Source of the DNA: CAVVMA01 sp963830715
GTDB taxonomy: Bacteria; Desulfobacterota; Binatia; Binatales; Binataceae
Assembly (NCBI GenBank): GCA_963830715.1
Contig: CAWHNS010000021.1
Location: 248,001-312,000, forward strand
Direction of reading: 5' to 3'
Length of the DNA stretch: 64,000 bases
The notes below the pieces were generated by a model. It was not told the origin of the DNA. It saw only the letters and a program-made list of their open reading frames with translations, and did not search any database. The translations under genes and the position numbers were made by a program. How positions within the stretch are numbered: the first letter of the stretch is position 1; the number at the start of each line of letters is the position of its first letter. Shown here one piece after another: positions 1-9,730 of this stretch.

Positions 1-89
1 ATTCGACCGAAACCTACGCGCGCATCCCGAACGCGTCGGAGGTCGAGCGGCAGCTCGGATCGGACGAGACCGGCTGGCTGTTTGCGTAA
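1..89 (+). CDS. C-terminal end of an unidentified protein (partial)
   Basis: An open frame enters from the left edge (codon phase starts at base 3) and stops with TAA at 87-89. The visible tail is 28 residues and ends in TGWLFA. It is too short to assign to a family. It reads in the same direction as the glycosyltransferase that follows, so it is probably the end of another gene of the polysaccharide cluster; that is inference from position only. Confidence 0.45.
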   Translation, partial: STETYARIPNASEVERQLGSDETGWLFA

Positions 90-185
90 ATTTCGCGGCG
101 AACGCGATAATCGGGCAGGATTTGATACCCGGGCCGGCGCCTCGCCGGGTTCCATCGCGCCGCTCTCGGGCTTTCGGAGAATATC

Positions 186-266
186 CCTGGAAAGCCGGCT
201 TGAGGAACGCCGCCGGGAACGACCTGAGTAGCTGGCGCAGGAATCCGGTCGCATAGGCAATATGGC
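186..266 (+). repeat. 81-bp direct repeat, copy A
   Basis: This 81-bp stretch matches bases 1375-1455 in the same orientation with about four mismatches. Copy B holds the stop codon of the glycosyltransferase at 262-1420 and part of the antisense coding sequence for the C-terminal part of the GT2 enzyme at 1229-2452. Copy A lies in the otherwise non-coding gap before the glycosyltransferase, and the ATG of that gene (262) falls inside its last bases. The two copies therefore bracket one gene. Confidence 0.85.
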
Positions 267-1420
267 TGCAAGGAAAAAGCTGCGCGTCCTCGCGGTGGTC
301 TCGCGATTCAAGTGGCAGCATATCGACTACCTCGCCGCACTGGCCGATCGGTTCGATCTCGCGATCGCAAGTTCGGGCGAGGGACACAAGGGCGCGGTTG
401 AGCACGCGAGCCGGACCGGACTTCGAATTACTCCAATCGGGCGAATCGAGGAAGTCGGCGCACCCGAGCTCGGCGCACGGCTCGCGCGGGTCGTGGACCA
501 ATGGCGACCCGATGCGGTTCACTTGATGTACTACCTTCACGAGCCGCTGGTTCCGCTCGTCCGTAGGCTTGGCGGGGATCAGACCCTGGTGGTCTTCGAG
601 TGCCGCGATCCGCTGACCACTCTTCGCCATGCCGGGCGGGGCTCGGAGGCCTGGCACTTGGAGCATCAGGCGCTGCTCGCAAGCGATGCGCAACTCTTCG
701 TCTCACGAGCAGTCCGGACCTACTACGAACAGCTTCACGATCTGCAATTGGAGCAGACCTCGATCATTGTGCCTCATTCGTTCGCGCAGCGGAACGCGGG
801 ACCTCCGCGCGAGAAGTTTTCGGCGCGCGATGGCAGGACCCATCTCGCTCTCGTCGGCACCGCCGACCCGGCGCCCGGCGCCAGCCGATGGTACGGTGAT
901 ATCATTCGCCGCCTGGTCGGCCTGGGCTTCGTGGTCCATTCGCACTTCCACGAAATCCATTCGCTCGAGGCCTACTGCGCGCTCGACCGGGAACTGCCCG
1001 ACTATCATCACCATCCCACGGTTTCCCACCGCCAAGGCACGGCGCTGTCCGACATCGTCTCACGCTACGACCTTATGGGCGTGTTTCATGAGTCTCGACG
1101 CCCCCCGCAACGAGGCCATGACGCTGGCAGTCTGCATGCCGACCAAGGCGGTATGCGGATGGCTGCACGGCGCGATTCCAGTGGTATGCTTTCCTCATTA
1201 CCGCGGAATCTGCGAGTGGATCGACGAACTAGGAATCGGCTTCGTCGCCGAGGGCTGGGACGATCTCGCCGGACTGTTGCGCGATCCCGGAGCGATCGCC
1301 CGCGCCGGCGAGCGTTGTCTCGCCGTTCGCTATCGCTTCACTAACGAGTGGAATGCCGATCGAATCCGGGAATTCCTGGAACGCCGGCTTGCGGAACGCC
1401 GCCGGGAGCGACCTGAGTAG
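262..1420 (+). CDS. Glycosyltransferase, GT4-like (one frameshift)
   Basis: Probable glycosyltransferase of GT-B type that adds a sugar to a surface polysaccharide in the cytoplasm. The N-terminal part starts with the beta-strand LRVLAVVSRFKW and has the layout of a GT4 acceptor domain. The donor-side half contains PRNEAMTLAVCMPTKAV and GAIPVVCFPHYRGICEW, as in the C-terminal half of related enzymes. The frame changes near 1085-1095: the first frame covers about residues 1-275 and the second continues to the TAG at 1418-1420, giving about 385 residues. The ATG at 262 is the only good start. The gene faces, and overlaps by about 190 bp, the 3' end of the GT2 gene on the other strand. Family is inferred from fold-level features; the substrate is unknown. 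Confidence 0.6.
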
Positions 1421-2452
1421 CTGGCGCAGGAATCCGGTCGCATAGGCAATGTGGCAAGAGGGAAAGAGAACCAGCAATGTCGGAAGCGATCGGAGATCGC
1501 GCGCCTTCAAGGTTTCGATTGTGGAAAAGACCAGCGCGAGCGCCGCATACGCTCCGAGAGGCAGCAGGTAGATCGGCCTTCTGACTAATGGGATAGAGAG
1601 CAAATAGAGAAGGAACATGACCGGAATCAGGTAAAAAGGCGAAATCGATCGGGGCACGGCCACGGTATTCTGCCAACGTCCCTGCCCATAACGAAACAAC
1701 TGATACAGAAAACCGCTCAGATTCCTGCGGCGGCTGTGATAGACGACCAGATCCGGATCGTGGAACATCGTCTTGTGCCTGAGCGCGAGTTCCGCGAGCA
1801 GGACATTCTCCTCGTTGCTGATCATGTGCTCGCGAAACGGGGCGCCGAACCCGTCGAGGGCTTGCCTGCGCACTATCAGGTTGCAAAGAATCAATTCCCG
1901 GTCGTCCGAGGGGCGCAATCGGCCGCTGCGGCGAAACCGGTGGCGCACCGTTGCGGATCCGAAGGGAGAGGCGAGAACCTGGCCCACACACTTCTCGAAT
2001 CTCCCGGAGTCTGCCGGAGTCAGATTGGGGCCGCCGAGGACGTCGAGCTCGGGCCGTTCCGCGAACCGCCGCATTGCCCGCGAAAAGAAATCCGGCGCGA
2101 CCGTCACGTCGTCGTCGAGAAAGAAGATGACTTCGCCGCGCGCCTTATCGACCGCGGCGTTGCGGGCCGAGCCTGGCTGACGCTTGCCCAGCCGCATTGT
2201 GATCAGGCGCGGCTCGCGCCGAGCGAGCTGCTGGAGATACTCCTCGGTTCCGGCGTCGGTTCCGTTACAAACCACAATCACTTCCGCATTGCGGGGCAGG
2301 TCCGGAGTCAGCACGCTGTTGAGGCATTTGTCCAGCGCCGCGAGGCGCTTGTAGGTCGGGATTATGAGCGTCAGCGCCGGAGACTCGGCAACTTCGATCG
2401 GCTGGCGCGCGGTGTAATCGGATTCGAGAGTGCGCGTACGGCCCATGCTCAA
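1229..2452 (-). CDS. Glycosyltransferase family 2 with C-terminal membrane helices
   Basis: GT2 glycosyltransferase, 407 residues. The nucleotide-sugar-binding start ALTLIIPTYKR (about 26-36), the metal-binding FFLDDDV motif (about 113-119) and the later acceptor-side motif with NEEN are visible. Two or three hydrophobic segments follow (about 265-345), so the enzyme is probably anchored to the inner membrane with its active site in the cytoplasm. It is the last gene of the minus-strand cluster. The first possible start is TTG at 2452, overlapping the stop of the upstream gene as TTGA; an ATG two codons later (2446) is the alternative. The last 60 or so residues are antisense to the neighbouring glycosyltransferase and look poorly conserved. 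Confidence 0.8.
   Translation of the reverse strand: MSMGRTRTLESDYTARQPIEVAESPALTLIIPTYKRLAALDKCLNSVLTPDLPRNAEVIVVCNGTDAGTEEYLQQLARREPRLITMRLGKRQPGSARNAAVDKARGEVIFFLDDDVTVAPDFFSRAMRRFAERPELDVLGGPNLTPADSGRFEKCVGQVLASPFGSATVRHRFRRSGRLRPSDDRELILCNLIVRRQALDGFGAPFREHMISNEENVLLAELALRHKTMFHDPDLVVYHSRRRNLSGFLYQLFRYGQGRWQNTVAVPRSISPFYLIPVMFLLYLLSIPLVRRPIYLLPLGAYAALALVFSTIETLKARDLRSLPTLLVLFPSCHIAYATGFLRQLLRSLPAAFRKPAFQEFPDSIGIPLVSEAIANGETTLAGAGDRSGIAQQSGEIVPALGDEADS
1375..1455 (+). repeat. 81-bp direct repeat, copy B
   Basis: Second copy of the direct repeat at 186-266. On the minus strand it encodes a part of the GT2 protein (the AYATGFLRQLLRSLP region); on the plus strand it holds the last residues and stop codon of the facing glycosyltransferase. 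Because it is coding on both strands, copy B is likely the source and copy A the derived piece. Confidence 0.85.
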
Positions 2453-3544
2453 TCCAGCCCCGGCGTCTTGGCGCGAAAGCCCGTATAGCGCTCGCGCTCG
2501 ACATCGGCCAACAGCGCCCGATAACGATCGAGTTGGCGGCGCAACGAAAAGTGGCGCGAGGTTCGCCGCGCGCCCTCCGACAAACGCGCGACCAGCTCCG
2601 GTCTGCGCTGCAGCTCGTTGAGATGCTCGCCAACTTCATCGACCGAACCCGCAAGCAGACCGTTGACCCCATGAGACACGATCTCGGGGATGCCTCCGCG
2701 AGCCTCGGCCACGATCGGCAGACCCGCGGCCAGAGCTTCGATGAGCGCGAGAGGATTGCATTCGTTGGCCGTCGATGTGACATGGCAAAACACGTCGAAC
2801 CTCGCGAGCATCGCGGACACGTCCGGCCGCGGTACGAAACCGGTAAGCGAGAATGTCTGCTCGAGGTTCCGCTCGCGCACGTCCGCGTCGAGTACGGGCA
2901 AGAGATTGCCGCCGCCGGCAATTATGAATCGCGCCCTCGGCACCTCGAATCGCGCGGCGGTTCGCACCCAGTCGACCGGGATTTTGCCTTCGCGCAAGCT
3001 GCTCACGCGCCCGATCACCAATTCGCCATCGAACCTTTCGCGCACCCGCTCTGCACGAAACCGATCGCGGTCAACTCCGTTGGGAATCACCCGCACGCGA
3101 TCGGGGGCAATGTGCTCAACTTGCTTCAACTGGCTTCGCGCGACCGGAACGTAACGATCGTATCCGGGCAGCGCCGGGAAATTCGAATTGTGAAGCACGC
3201 ACACGAAGCAGGGCCGCCGGCTGAGCGGCGCGCGGTTCAACTCCTGAAGCCATTCCCGCCACGGGTCGTGTCCCCACCAATGAAACAGGACGACTTCCGG
3301 CTCGAAATCCCCTAATGCCTCGCGCCGCCGCTTCTCGTCGCGAAGGCTTTGGTACGGCACATCGGCGCAGGCGATCCCAGCCCGTTCGAGAATTTCGAGA
3401 AAAGGCGCGTGAGCCTCGATGTGGTTCGATCGGCTGAAGTGAAGCACCCGATGCTCGTGCTCGCGGAGGCCAAGCACGAGACTCCATCAAGACGGTCTCT
3501 GCGCCGTCGGACTCGAGAGATTCGATAACTGAGAGAATCTTCAA
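2449..3544 (-). CDS. Glycosyltransferase family 4 (frameshift near the N-terminus)
   Basis: GT4 (GT-B) glycosyltransferase of about 365 residues. The N-terminus MKILSVIESLESDGAE is followed by a one-base frame change near 3478; the rest reads on to the stop at 2449. Visible family motifs are VRVIPNGVDRDRF, the hinge between domains, RARFIIAGGG, and the donor-binding ANECNPLALIEALAAGLP segment with the E-x7-E arrangement. The start is TTG at 3544, which overlaps the upstream stop as TTGA, so the gene is translationally coupled to its neighbour. It should transfer a nucleotide-activated sugar during polysaccharide assembly; donor and acceptor cannot be told. Confidence 0.78.
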
Positions 3545-4719
3545 GCCGGGCCTTCCAGCATCGGCTGTGCTTCCTTCGATTCCGCCAGCGATTCCAGAAT
3601 GACCGTCTCGTAAGACCTGATCATTTCGTTGATGTCATGGCGGCGGGCGACCTCGCGGCTGCGCCGGCCCAAATCGATGCGAATATCCGGGCGAAGGACC
3701 AGTTCCGCAAGGGCGCGGCAGGTCTGTTCGGGGTTGAGAACGCCAACCAGGTAGCCATTACCGTCGATAGTCTCCGCGATCGCGCCGACGTGAGTGGCCA
3801 CAATCGGCAGGCCCATCGCCATCGCCTCGAGGAGCGCAAACGGGCTGCCCTCGGACAGCGACGTAAGCGCATAGACATCGAGGGCCCGCATTATCTCGGG
3901 CACATCCAAGCGCGCACCGAGAAAGCGCACGCGCTCGGCGATGCCGAGATCGCGCGCCTGTGCGCCCAGGTCCGATCCGGCGCCTCGATCCGGTCCGGCG
4001 ATGATGGCCCTTATTTTCGGAGTCCGAACGCGATTGCCCGACATCCCCTCGATTCGCTCAATCAATTGGCTCACTGCCTGCAACAAGTGTCCGAGGTTCT
4101 TTTCGCCCGCCAGGCGGGCGACGGTTCCAACGACGAAGTCGTTTTCGCCGAGATCGAGAGCCTCGCGGCATCGGGCGCGATCGTACGGTTCGGGATCGAA
4201 ACGGGTCAGATCGATACCGTTGGGAATCACAACCAGTTGGCCGGGGCTGCATCGAAGAAGCCCGCGCTGCGCGAGAACCATATCGCGGATGCTCTTCGAC
4301 TCGCAAATGACTCGCTGACACGGCGACTTGTCGCGAACCCGGCTGACCAGGGCGGGGCCGTCAAGCCGTTCGACGATAGCCTTGATCTGGGCCTGCTGTG
4401 CCGCCGTGACGCCCTCGGGCCACGCATACACGATGCATGCGTCGATCGCATCCGCACGCAACCGATCGGTCAATTGCCGATGCCATTGCCGGCGGGCCTC
4501 GGCGTCCTCGTCTGTCCACCGGGGATCTGCTCCGGGTTTGTGATGTCCCAGCGCGAAGGGGATTCCAAGCGACTCGGTTTCCGGGAGCAGAGCCCCGGGA
4601 CGGAAGGCATACAGGAAAGGCGAAAATCGCGCGCGGTCGAGACGCCGGATAAGTTCAAGCAAGCCGAGCTCCTGGCCGCCAATTTCAAGACTGTCGCAGA
4701 TGAAAGCGATCCGAATCAT
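3541..4719 (-). CDS. Glycosyltransferase family 4
   Basis: Intact GT4 glycosyltransferase of 392 residues. The start ATG at 4719 overlaps the stop of the ABC ATPase as ATGA and gives the typical beginning MIRIAFICDSLEIGGQELGL; a longer upstream frame is not supported. The protein shows LVVIPNGIDLTRF, VGTVARLAGEKN, and the donor-site segment SLSEGSPFALLEAMAMGLP with the E-x7-E pattern. It belongs to a tightly coupled run of export and glycosyltransferase genes and should act on the growing lipid-linked glycan at the inner face of the membrane. Confidence 0.88.
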   Translation of the reverse strand: MIRIAFICDSLEIGGQELGLLELIRRLDRARFSPFLYAFRPGALLPETESLGIPFALGHHKPGADPRWTDEDAEARRQWHRQLTDRLRADAIDACIVYAWPEGVTAAQQAQIKAIVERLDGPALVSRVRDKSPCQRVICESKSIRDMVLAQRGLLRCSPGQLVVIPNGIDLTRFDPEPYDRARCREALDLGENDFVVGTVARLAGEKNLGHLLQAVSQLIERIEGMSGNRVRTPKIRAIIAGPDRGAGSDLGAQARDLGIAERVRFLGARLDVPEIMRALDVYALTSLSEGSPFALLEAMAMGLPIVATHVGAIAETIDGNGYLVGVLNPEQTCRALAELVLRPDIRIDLGRRSREVARRHDINEMIRSYETVILESLAESKEAQPMLEGPA

Positions 4720-5495
4720 CGAGCTCGCGCGCTCCTCTCCGGCCGCGCGCCGCCGACCGACCTCTCGTACTGCGCAATGACTTCGGGCATCGGGCCGATG
4801 CACCGAATGCTGCCCCGGTCGAGCCAGATGCCACGATCGCACAAGCGGCGGAGGTTCTCAGTCCCGTGGCTGACAATCACCATCGTTGCGCCGGAAGCGC
4901 GAAACCGGCTTAGGGTCTGCTCGCATCGCTCGCGAAAAGCCAGATCGCCGGCGGCCAGGGCCTCGTCAAGCAGCAGCAACTCGAATTCCGTGTGCGAGGC
5001 GACCGAGAAGCCCAGACGCGCGATCATTCCGCTGGAATAGGTCCAGAGCTGGCGGTCGATCACGTCCTCCAGCCCGGCAAATTCTATGATCTCGGGTAAT
5101 ATGGTCCGCATCCGGCGATTACTCATTCCGAGGATGCTTCCTTGCAGCAAGGCGTTTTCGCGGCCCGTCAGGAAGGGATGAAAGCCTGACCCCAGCGCGA
5201 GCTGCGTGGCTACCCGTGCGCGCACCTCAACTCTCCCCGCCGACGGCAGAGTAATCCGGCCGAGAATCTTGAGTAACGTGCTCTTGCCGGCGCCGTTCGA
5301 GCCAACTATCCCCAGTGATTCCCCCCGCCTCACACGAAACGACAGGTCCCTTAGAGCATGGATGTCGCGAGGTTTCGTAAGGGTTCCGGTCACCCATTGG
5401 TACAGCGTCTCGAGCAGGGCTTGTTTGTCCGGCCGCAGACGGTAGATTTTCGACACCCCCTCGACGATCACCACGTCTGTTTCGCGGCTATCCAA
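4716..5495 (-). CDS. ABC transporter ATP-binding protein, polysaccharide export (Wzt/TagH type)
   Basis: ATPase subunit of an ABC-2 polysaccharide exporter, 259 residues. Walker A GSNGAGKS is at about 65-72, the unusual signature YSSGM at about 153-157, and Walker B LLLLDEAL at about 172-179, followed by a switch His in VSHG. An N-terminal extension of about 45 residues before the core and the GSGFHPFLTGREN segment are typical of Wzt, KpsT and TagH. It lacks the long C-terminal carbohydrate-binding domain of O-antigen Wzt proteins. Its partner permease is encoded at 7400-8173. Together they would flip a finished or lipid-linked glycan across the inner membrane. Confidence 0.93.
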   Translation of the reverse strand: MDSRETDVVIVEGVSKIYRLRPDKQALLETLYQWVTGTLTKPRDIHALRDLSFRVRRGESLGIVGSNGAGKSTLLKILGRITLPSAGRVEVRARVATQLALGSGFHPFLTGRENALLQGSILGMSNRRMRTILPEIIEFAGLEDVIDRQLWTYSSGMIARLGFSVASHTEFELLLLDEALAAGDLAFRERCEQTLSRFRASGATMVIVSHGTENLRRLCDRGIWLDRGSIRCIGPMPEVIAQYERSVGGARPERSARAR

Positions 5496-6279
5496 GCGCG
5501 CTATTCCTCCCCTCCTTCGTCCTCGTCTTCAATGCCTCACGCAGCGCCACGCCGGACGTGGCGCGCACTTCATCTTCCTCGCTTCGACGCTCGTCCGGCG
5601 CGAGGCTGGTGGTGATTCTATTCGCCGAATGATAGCGAATCTTGTACAGGAATTCGCTGACGTTCTGGAATTCGAACCGGCAGGCCATTCGCAGAGCAAG
5701 GTCATAGTCCTCCGCGAACCGGATATGCTCGCGGAAACCACCGGTCGCCAGGAAGTCATCGCGCTTCCAGCAAAGCAGGGGGTTTGCGATGTATCTCTCG
5801 GCCAGCAAGGCGGGATCGAACGGGATGCTCCGATGACGGCTTTGCGTAATACCGCCGGTCTCATCGACAACTATCCGCGACGAATAGAAGTAGGACACCT
5901 CTGGATAATGCCCGATATACCCATTCATTACCTCGAGCGCGTCGGGCACGAGCAAATCATCGGAATCGAGCCGGCACAGGTATTTTCCGCGAGCGAGCCG
6001 GGCCGCGACGTTGAGCGCCGCGCCCTGCCCCCGATGAGGCAGATGCAGCGCGCGGACTCGCGGATCGCGGGCGTAGCCGCCGACTAGCTCAAGGACTTCC
6101 GGTGCGCTGCTGCCGTCATCTGCTATAATCAGTTCGAAGTCCGGCGTGGTCTGGTTGAGGATGCTTTCGATTGCCTCGCGCAGGCCCAGCACCCGATCGT
6201 ACACCGGCATCATGACGGTGAACTTCAACTTCGACTTCAATGCCGCCGAGCCGTTCCTTTGATCCGGCGCAATACTCAC
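5488..6279 (-). CDS. Glycosyltransferase family 2
   Basis: GT2 glycosyltransferase of 263 residues. It starts with FTVMMPVYDRVLGLREAIES and has the DDGSS donor motif (about 56-60), LCRLDSDDLLVPDALE (the DxD-like metal site, about 103), and the ED pair in FAEDYDLALRMA that acts as general base in this family. No membrane helices are seen, so it is likely cytoplasmic. The start is GTG at 6279, overlapping the upstream stop as GTGA. It overlaps the ATPase gene downstream by 8 bp, which marks one transcript. Confidence 0.88.
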   Translation of the reverse strand: MSIAPDQRNGSAALKSKLKFTVMMPVYDRVLGLREAIESILNQTTPDFELIIADDGSSAPEVLELVGGYARDPRVRALHLPHRGQGAALNVAARLARGKYLCRLDSDDLLVPDALEVMNGYIGHYPEVSYFYSSRIVVDETGGITQSRHRSIPFDPALLAERYIANPLLCWKRDDFLATGGFREHIRFAEDYDLALRMACRFEFQNVSEFLYKIRYHSANRITTSLAPDERRSEEDEVRATSGVALREALKTRTKEGRNSALG

Positions 6280-7413
6280 GATGCCCTCGAGACCTGCGAC
6301 GCGCGCGCCTGCGAAAATACGGGATCATAAATCGCCGCGCGAGCGTCCCAGGAGTGGTTGGCAGTCATGTACTCGACGACTCCTTCAATCCCTGGCGGCG
6401 AGAAGGCGATCTCGGCCGCCGAGTCCGCCATGGCTGCGACGTCGTCATAGGGGACGATCGCGCCGAGTCTCGTGAGCTCGATCAGCCACGCATTGGGCAC
6501 CGGGCTCTCGCATATCACCGGAAGGCCGGTCCGCAGATAGTAGTAGATTTTGCTGCTCTCGTTGTCCTGAACCGGGCCCTGCGCGAGCACCAGCCCGACC
6601 TGCGCGTATCGTTGCCAATCCCAGAAAGCGGCGCCCTCGATGCGGCCGACATGCGTGACAAGGCCGGGGTCGAGGCGGTCGGTCGCGCCGGGGCCAATCG
6701 CGACCAGTGTTATGCCGTGACGCTTGAGAAGCGCCCCGACCCGGTTGAGCCGGTCCTGCCAGATTCCATTGACCTCGGGCTGATGGCCCGTATAGAGGTT
6801 GCCGGCGAAAATCGCGATGGGTCCCTTGATGCCGAGCGCTCGGTACGGATTGGGACCGGCGCCGGGGATGTCGGCATCCACGCCGGTCGGGACTTGCAAG
6901 AGCTGCGCCCGAGATCCGTGCTCGCGCCACCAAAGCGCTGCGCTCCGGTTGGACAATACGGTCACCGCACGAGCCCGGCGTGCGATTTCAATCTGGGTAT
7001 TGAACAGCCGTTCTCTCATCGCGCCGAAGAAATGCACGCCCGGTGTCTGCTCGTGGCCAACGACCGACCCGAGCTTGCTGACTATGAAAGGATGGTCGCC
7101 GCCACCGGCGGCGACTAGTGTCTCAAATCCGCGGTGAAAAAAGGTCTTCACGACGTCGTAGTCTTCCCAGCGCACGAGACGAACCGAAACCTCGCGCAGT
7201 CGCGGCGCCACATGGCGTGGCGCGCCAGATCGGTCAAGGGCTATGTTCGACCTGATAACCTCGTCTCGCCAGCGCCTCCGACATGCGAATGAAGCGGATG
7301 CCGTCCATCGCCGCCATGTGCGGAAGCGCCGTGCGGTACACGCAGGCGACGCGGATCGGACGCACACGATCCCCTTCTGCACGAATCGCCGCGACCGCGT
7401 CAGATATAGTCAT
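6276..7413 (-). CDS. Glycosyltransferase, GT4-like (frameshift near the N-terminus)
   Basis: GT-B glycosyltransferase of about 380 residues. The start ATG at 7413 lies inside the end of the permease gene (14-bp overlap) and gives MTISDAVAAIRAEGDRVRPI, then RVACVYRTALPHMAAMDGIRF and SEALARRGYQVE. Near 7245 the frame changes by one base and continues with LREVSVRLVRWEDYD. Further features are VTVLSNRSAALWW, LLQVPTGVD and the donor-side DNESSKIYYYLRTGLPVIC. The substrate is unknown. Its place between exporter and other transferases fits a role in glycan chain synthesis. Confidence 0.75.
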
Positions 7414-8173
7414 CGAAGTAGGGCTCCAGACGTCGAAATACGATAATTCCGGCGGCTAGCATCAGCGCCGATGCAACGATGGTGATTGATACTAAAGATC
7501 GCGACGGAAGCATGCCTTGCGTCAAAGTGTCACGGTAAATCTCTATGATCCCCGCCATCGGGTTCAAGAGATACCAGCCGAGCCATTTGCGGGGGACATA
7601 TGATAGCGGATAGACGCTGGGCGTCAGGTAGAAGAGCGCCTGGATCGCGGGGGCAAGAATGTATTCGATGTCCCGGTAGAACACGTTCAAGCTCGCAGTG
7701 AGAAGCGACGCGCCAGCGAGGAACGCGAGTTGGAGACAAACCACGAGCGGAAGAAAAAGCATGAACAGGGTAAAAGAGGATGCTGACGCGGCCATGAAAA
7801 CAAACAGCACCGTTAGCGAAATCAGAAAGTGAATCAGGCTTGCGCCGATTGCGGAGAACGGCAGGTAAGCCCGCTGGATGCGGACCCGCTTTACCAGGCC
7901 CGCGGATCGCGAGAGCGACGATGTCGCGTTCGTGAGCGCCATCTGAAAAAAAGTCCATGGAAGCAGGGCTGACAGCACGAACACCGGATAGTTACTGACC
8001 TGGAGATGAACGAACCGGCTGAAGGCAATGAAAATCACCATCATCAGCAGAGGATTGAGCACGAACCATAGAACGCCGAGGATGGTGGTCTTGTAGCGAG
8101 CGGTCAGCTCCGCCCAGATCAGATTGCGCAACAGGTCGTAATGCTCCAGGTACTCGCCGATCGCGTTGCCCAT
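7400..8173 (-). CDS. ABC-2 type polysaccharide export permease (Wzm type)
   Basis: Membrane subunit of the polysaccharide ABC exporter, 257 residues. The start ATG at 8173 (MGNAIGEYLEHYDLLRNLIW) was chosen because the longer frame has no family similarity. The amphipathic LIWAELTARYKTTILGVLWF segment and about six hydrophobic helices, including LLPWTFFQMALTNATSSLS and the late NPMAGIIEIYRD segment, are typical of Wzm, KpsM and TagG. It would form the channel that works with the ATPase at 4716-5495. Confidence 0.92.
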   Translation of the reverse strand: MGNAIGEYLEHYDLLRNLIWAELTARYKTTILGVLWFVLNPLLMMVIFIAFSRFVHLQVSNYPVFVLSALLPWTFFQMALTNATSSLSRSAGLVKRVRIQRAYLPFSAIGASLIHFLISLTVLFVFMAASASSFTLFMLFLPLVVCLQLAFLAGASLLTASLNVFYRDIEYILAPAIQALFYLTPSVYPLSYVPRKWLGWYLLNPMAGIIEIYRDTLTQGMLPSRSLVSITIVASALMLAAGIIVFRRLEPYFDDYI

Positions 8174-8178
8174 CTCGG

Positions 8179-9730
8179 TTACCTCGCCGAATCCAGCGCG
8201 TGCAGGGCCATCGTGGCAAGGCCGTCCAGCCAGTCGGACAGCGACTGAAGGCACGCGCTCCACACCGGGTCGCGAGTGGAGGGCAGCGAGGTAAACGGGA
8301 GCCCCGCCAATCGCCGCCGCAGCGCGCGCAGATCCTCCCAATGCGGAAAGCCGTTTGAGCTGCAAGCCATGACAGCCTCCTCAGTCGATGTCGCGATCCC
8401 CATATGCGCCAACAGCAGCCACAGCGCCGGGATCCGGCCGACTATCAGGTCCGCCAGGCGCGGGGGTTGGTCGTGATGCAGCGCCGACCAGATTCGATTG
8501 CGCAGATCGGCGACCGCGGCAGCAGCGCTTCGCACCACCGCCCGGTTCACGGGCGGAGCGCAATCGTGCCGCAAGTCCTCTCCCCATAGCACGACTCCGT
8601 GGCGCTCGATGAAATAGCATTCCTCAACCGGCCGCAGTGAGTGATACCAGCGGGACCGCGCGCGCCACACGGAAAGCGTCGATATTTTCGGATGGCGAAG
8701 GCGGAAATACCCGAAAGGCATGTCCTGCGAACGTATTCCGGCGGCGAGGAACTCGCGCACGGCCCGGCATACCTTCAAGTGTTCGGCGATACTCAGATCG
8801 TCACGCACGATGAAGTGGATTCGGTACTCGTAGCTGCACCCGGGAATTGCCCCCAGAATCGCGCTCCGGATCGATCCGCTCAGCGACGCACAGAAACCCG
8901 CGATTGCGGAGCGGCACCGGCCGACCGCCGCTTCGAGCGTGTCCGGCGTGACGCTCCGGGGCACCAGCGTCAGGATCGGCTCCGGCGTCGATCGGGGTCT
9001 CGCCGCAAGACTGTTCGCACAGCGCCGAGACCTCGGCCATGGCGAGCGCATGCGCGCGGGACAGATCGGCGAAACTGACTCGCTGCACCCGCCCCCGGAG
9101 AGCGGGATCGCGCGCGGCCTCGAGGACTGAGGCCGGGAAGTCCAAAGAAGCCATGCTGCGTGTCGTCAGACGCTCTTCCGCAGCTTCGTGAATCTCCACC
9201 GACTTTTTGTAGATCAACCGGCTGCCGTGCAGATTGAGGCGCCCCGTGAACAGTTCCCGGGAGATCAGCTCGTAGCCGTGCATGGCCCTCCAGAGGTAGG
9301 CGTTGCGATCCTCCGGCGCCTCGCCGGCGGGCTGTCCTTCACCCAGCACGCGCGACCATTGTTCTCGGCCGCGCGGCTGCAAGGCGAGCCGCCGGTTGAT
9401 CTCCAGCTCCTCCGCCGTGCCCAGATGCAAACCGAAGACCTTGAGCCAAAGTCTGTTCCGGAGGAGCACGTCCGAGAGCCGCTCGGAGAGCGCGAAATAG
9501 GCCGGGGCCGAAAGCGGCGCCACCTGCGCGCGGAGGTCGAGATCGCTGCTCCCGAAACAATGGCCCGGACGCGTCATGCGAAGATCGACCGCGTCAATCT
9601 CGCCATTGCTCCGCAAGCGGGCCACCAGCAATCGCAACGCGCCCCCATACGCCGCGCGGTATAGTTCGCGGAACCCGGGATAAGGCGCCGTGCGCATCAC
9701 GGCGTCCTGAATCAGGGTATCGAGCTTCAC
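8179..9730 (-). CDS. Nucleotidyltransferase-like protein (one frameshift)
   Basis: A protein of about 516 residues read in two frames joined near 8995. The start is GTG at 9730, overlapping the stop of the kinase-like gene as GTGA. At about residues 55-62 it has CFGSSDLDLR, which matches the hG-S-x-D-x-D metal-binding signature of the nucleotidyltransferase fold. A mostly helical middle and a C-terminal part with no recognised motif follow. The family is unknown to me. Its coupling to an HPr-kinase-like protein recalls the kinase and nucleotidyltransferase pairs found in some polysaccharide and lasso-peptide clusters; a shared role in modifying a product or protein is inference. Confidence 0.6.

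Noticed and set aside
1080..1100. Programmed frameshifting in the first glycosyltransferase
   Set aside because: No slippery heptamer with a downstream structure is evident, and similar breaks occur in many unrelated genes, which fits indels.
4719..4842. Upstream extension of the GT4 gene to 4842
   Set aside because: The extra 41 residues are antisense-like relative to the ABC ATPase end and have no family similarity; the ATGA overlap at 4716-4719 gives a better start.
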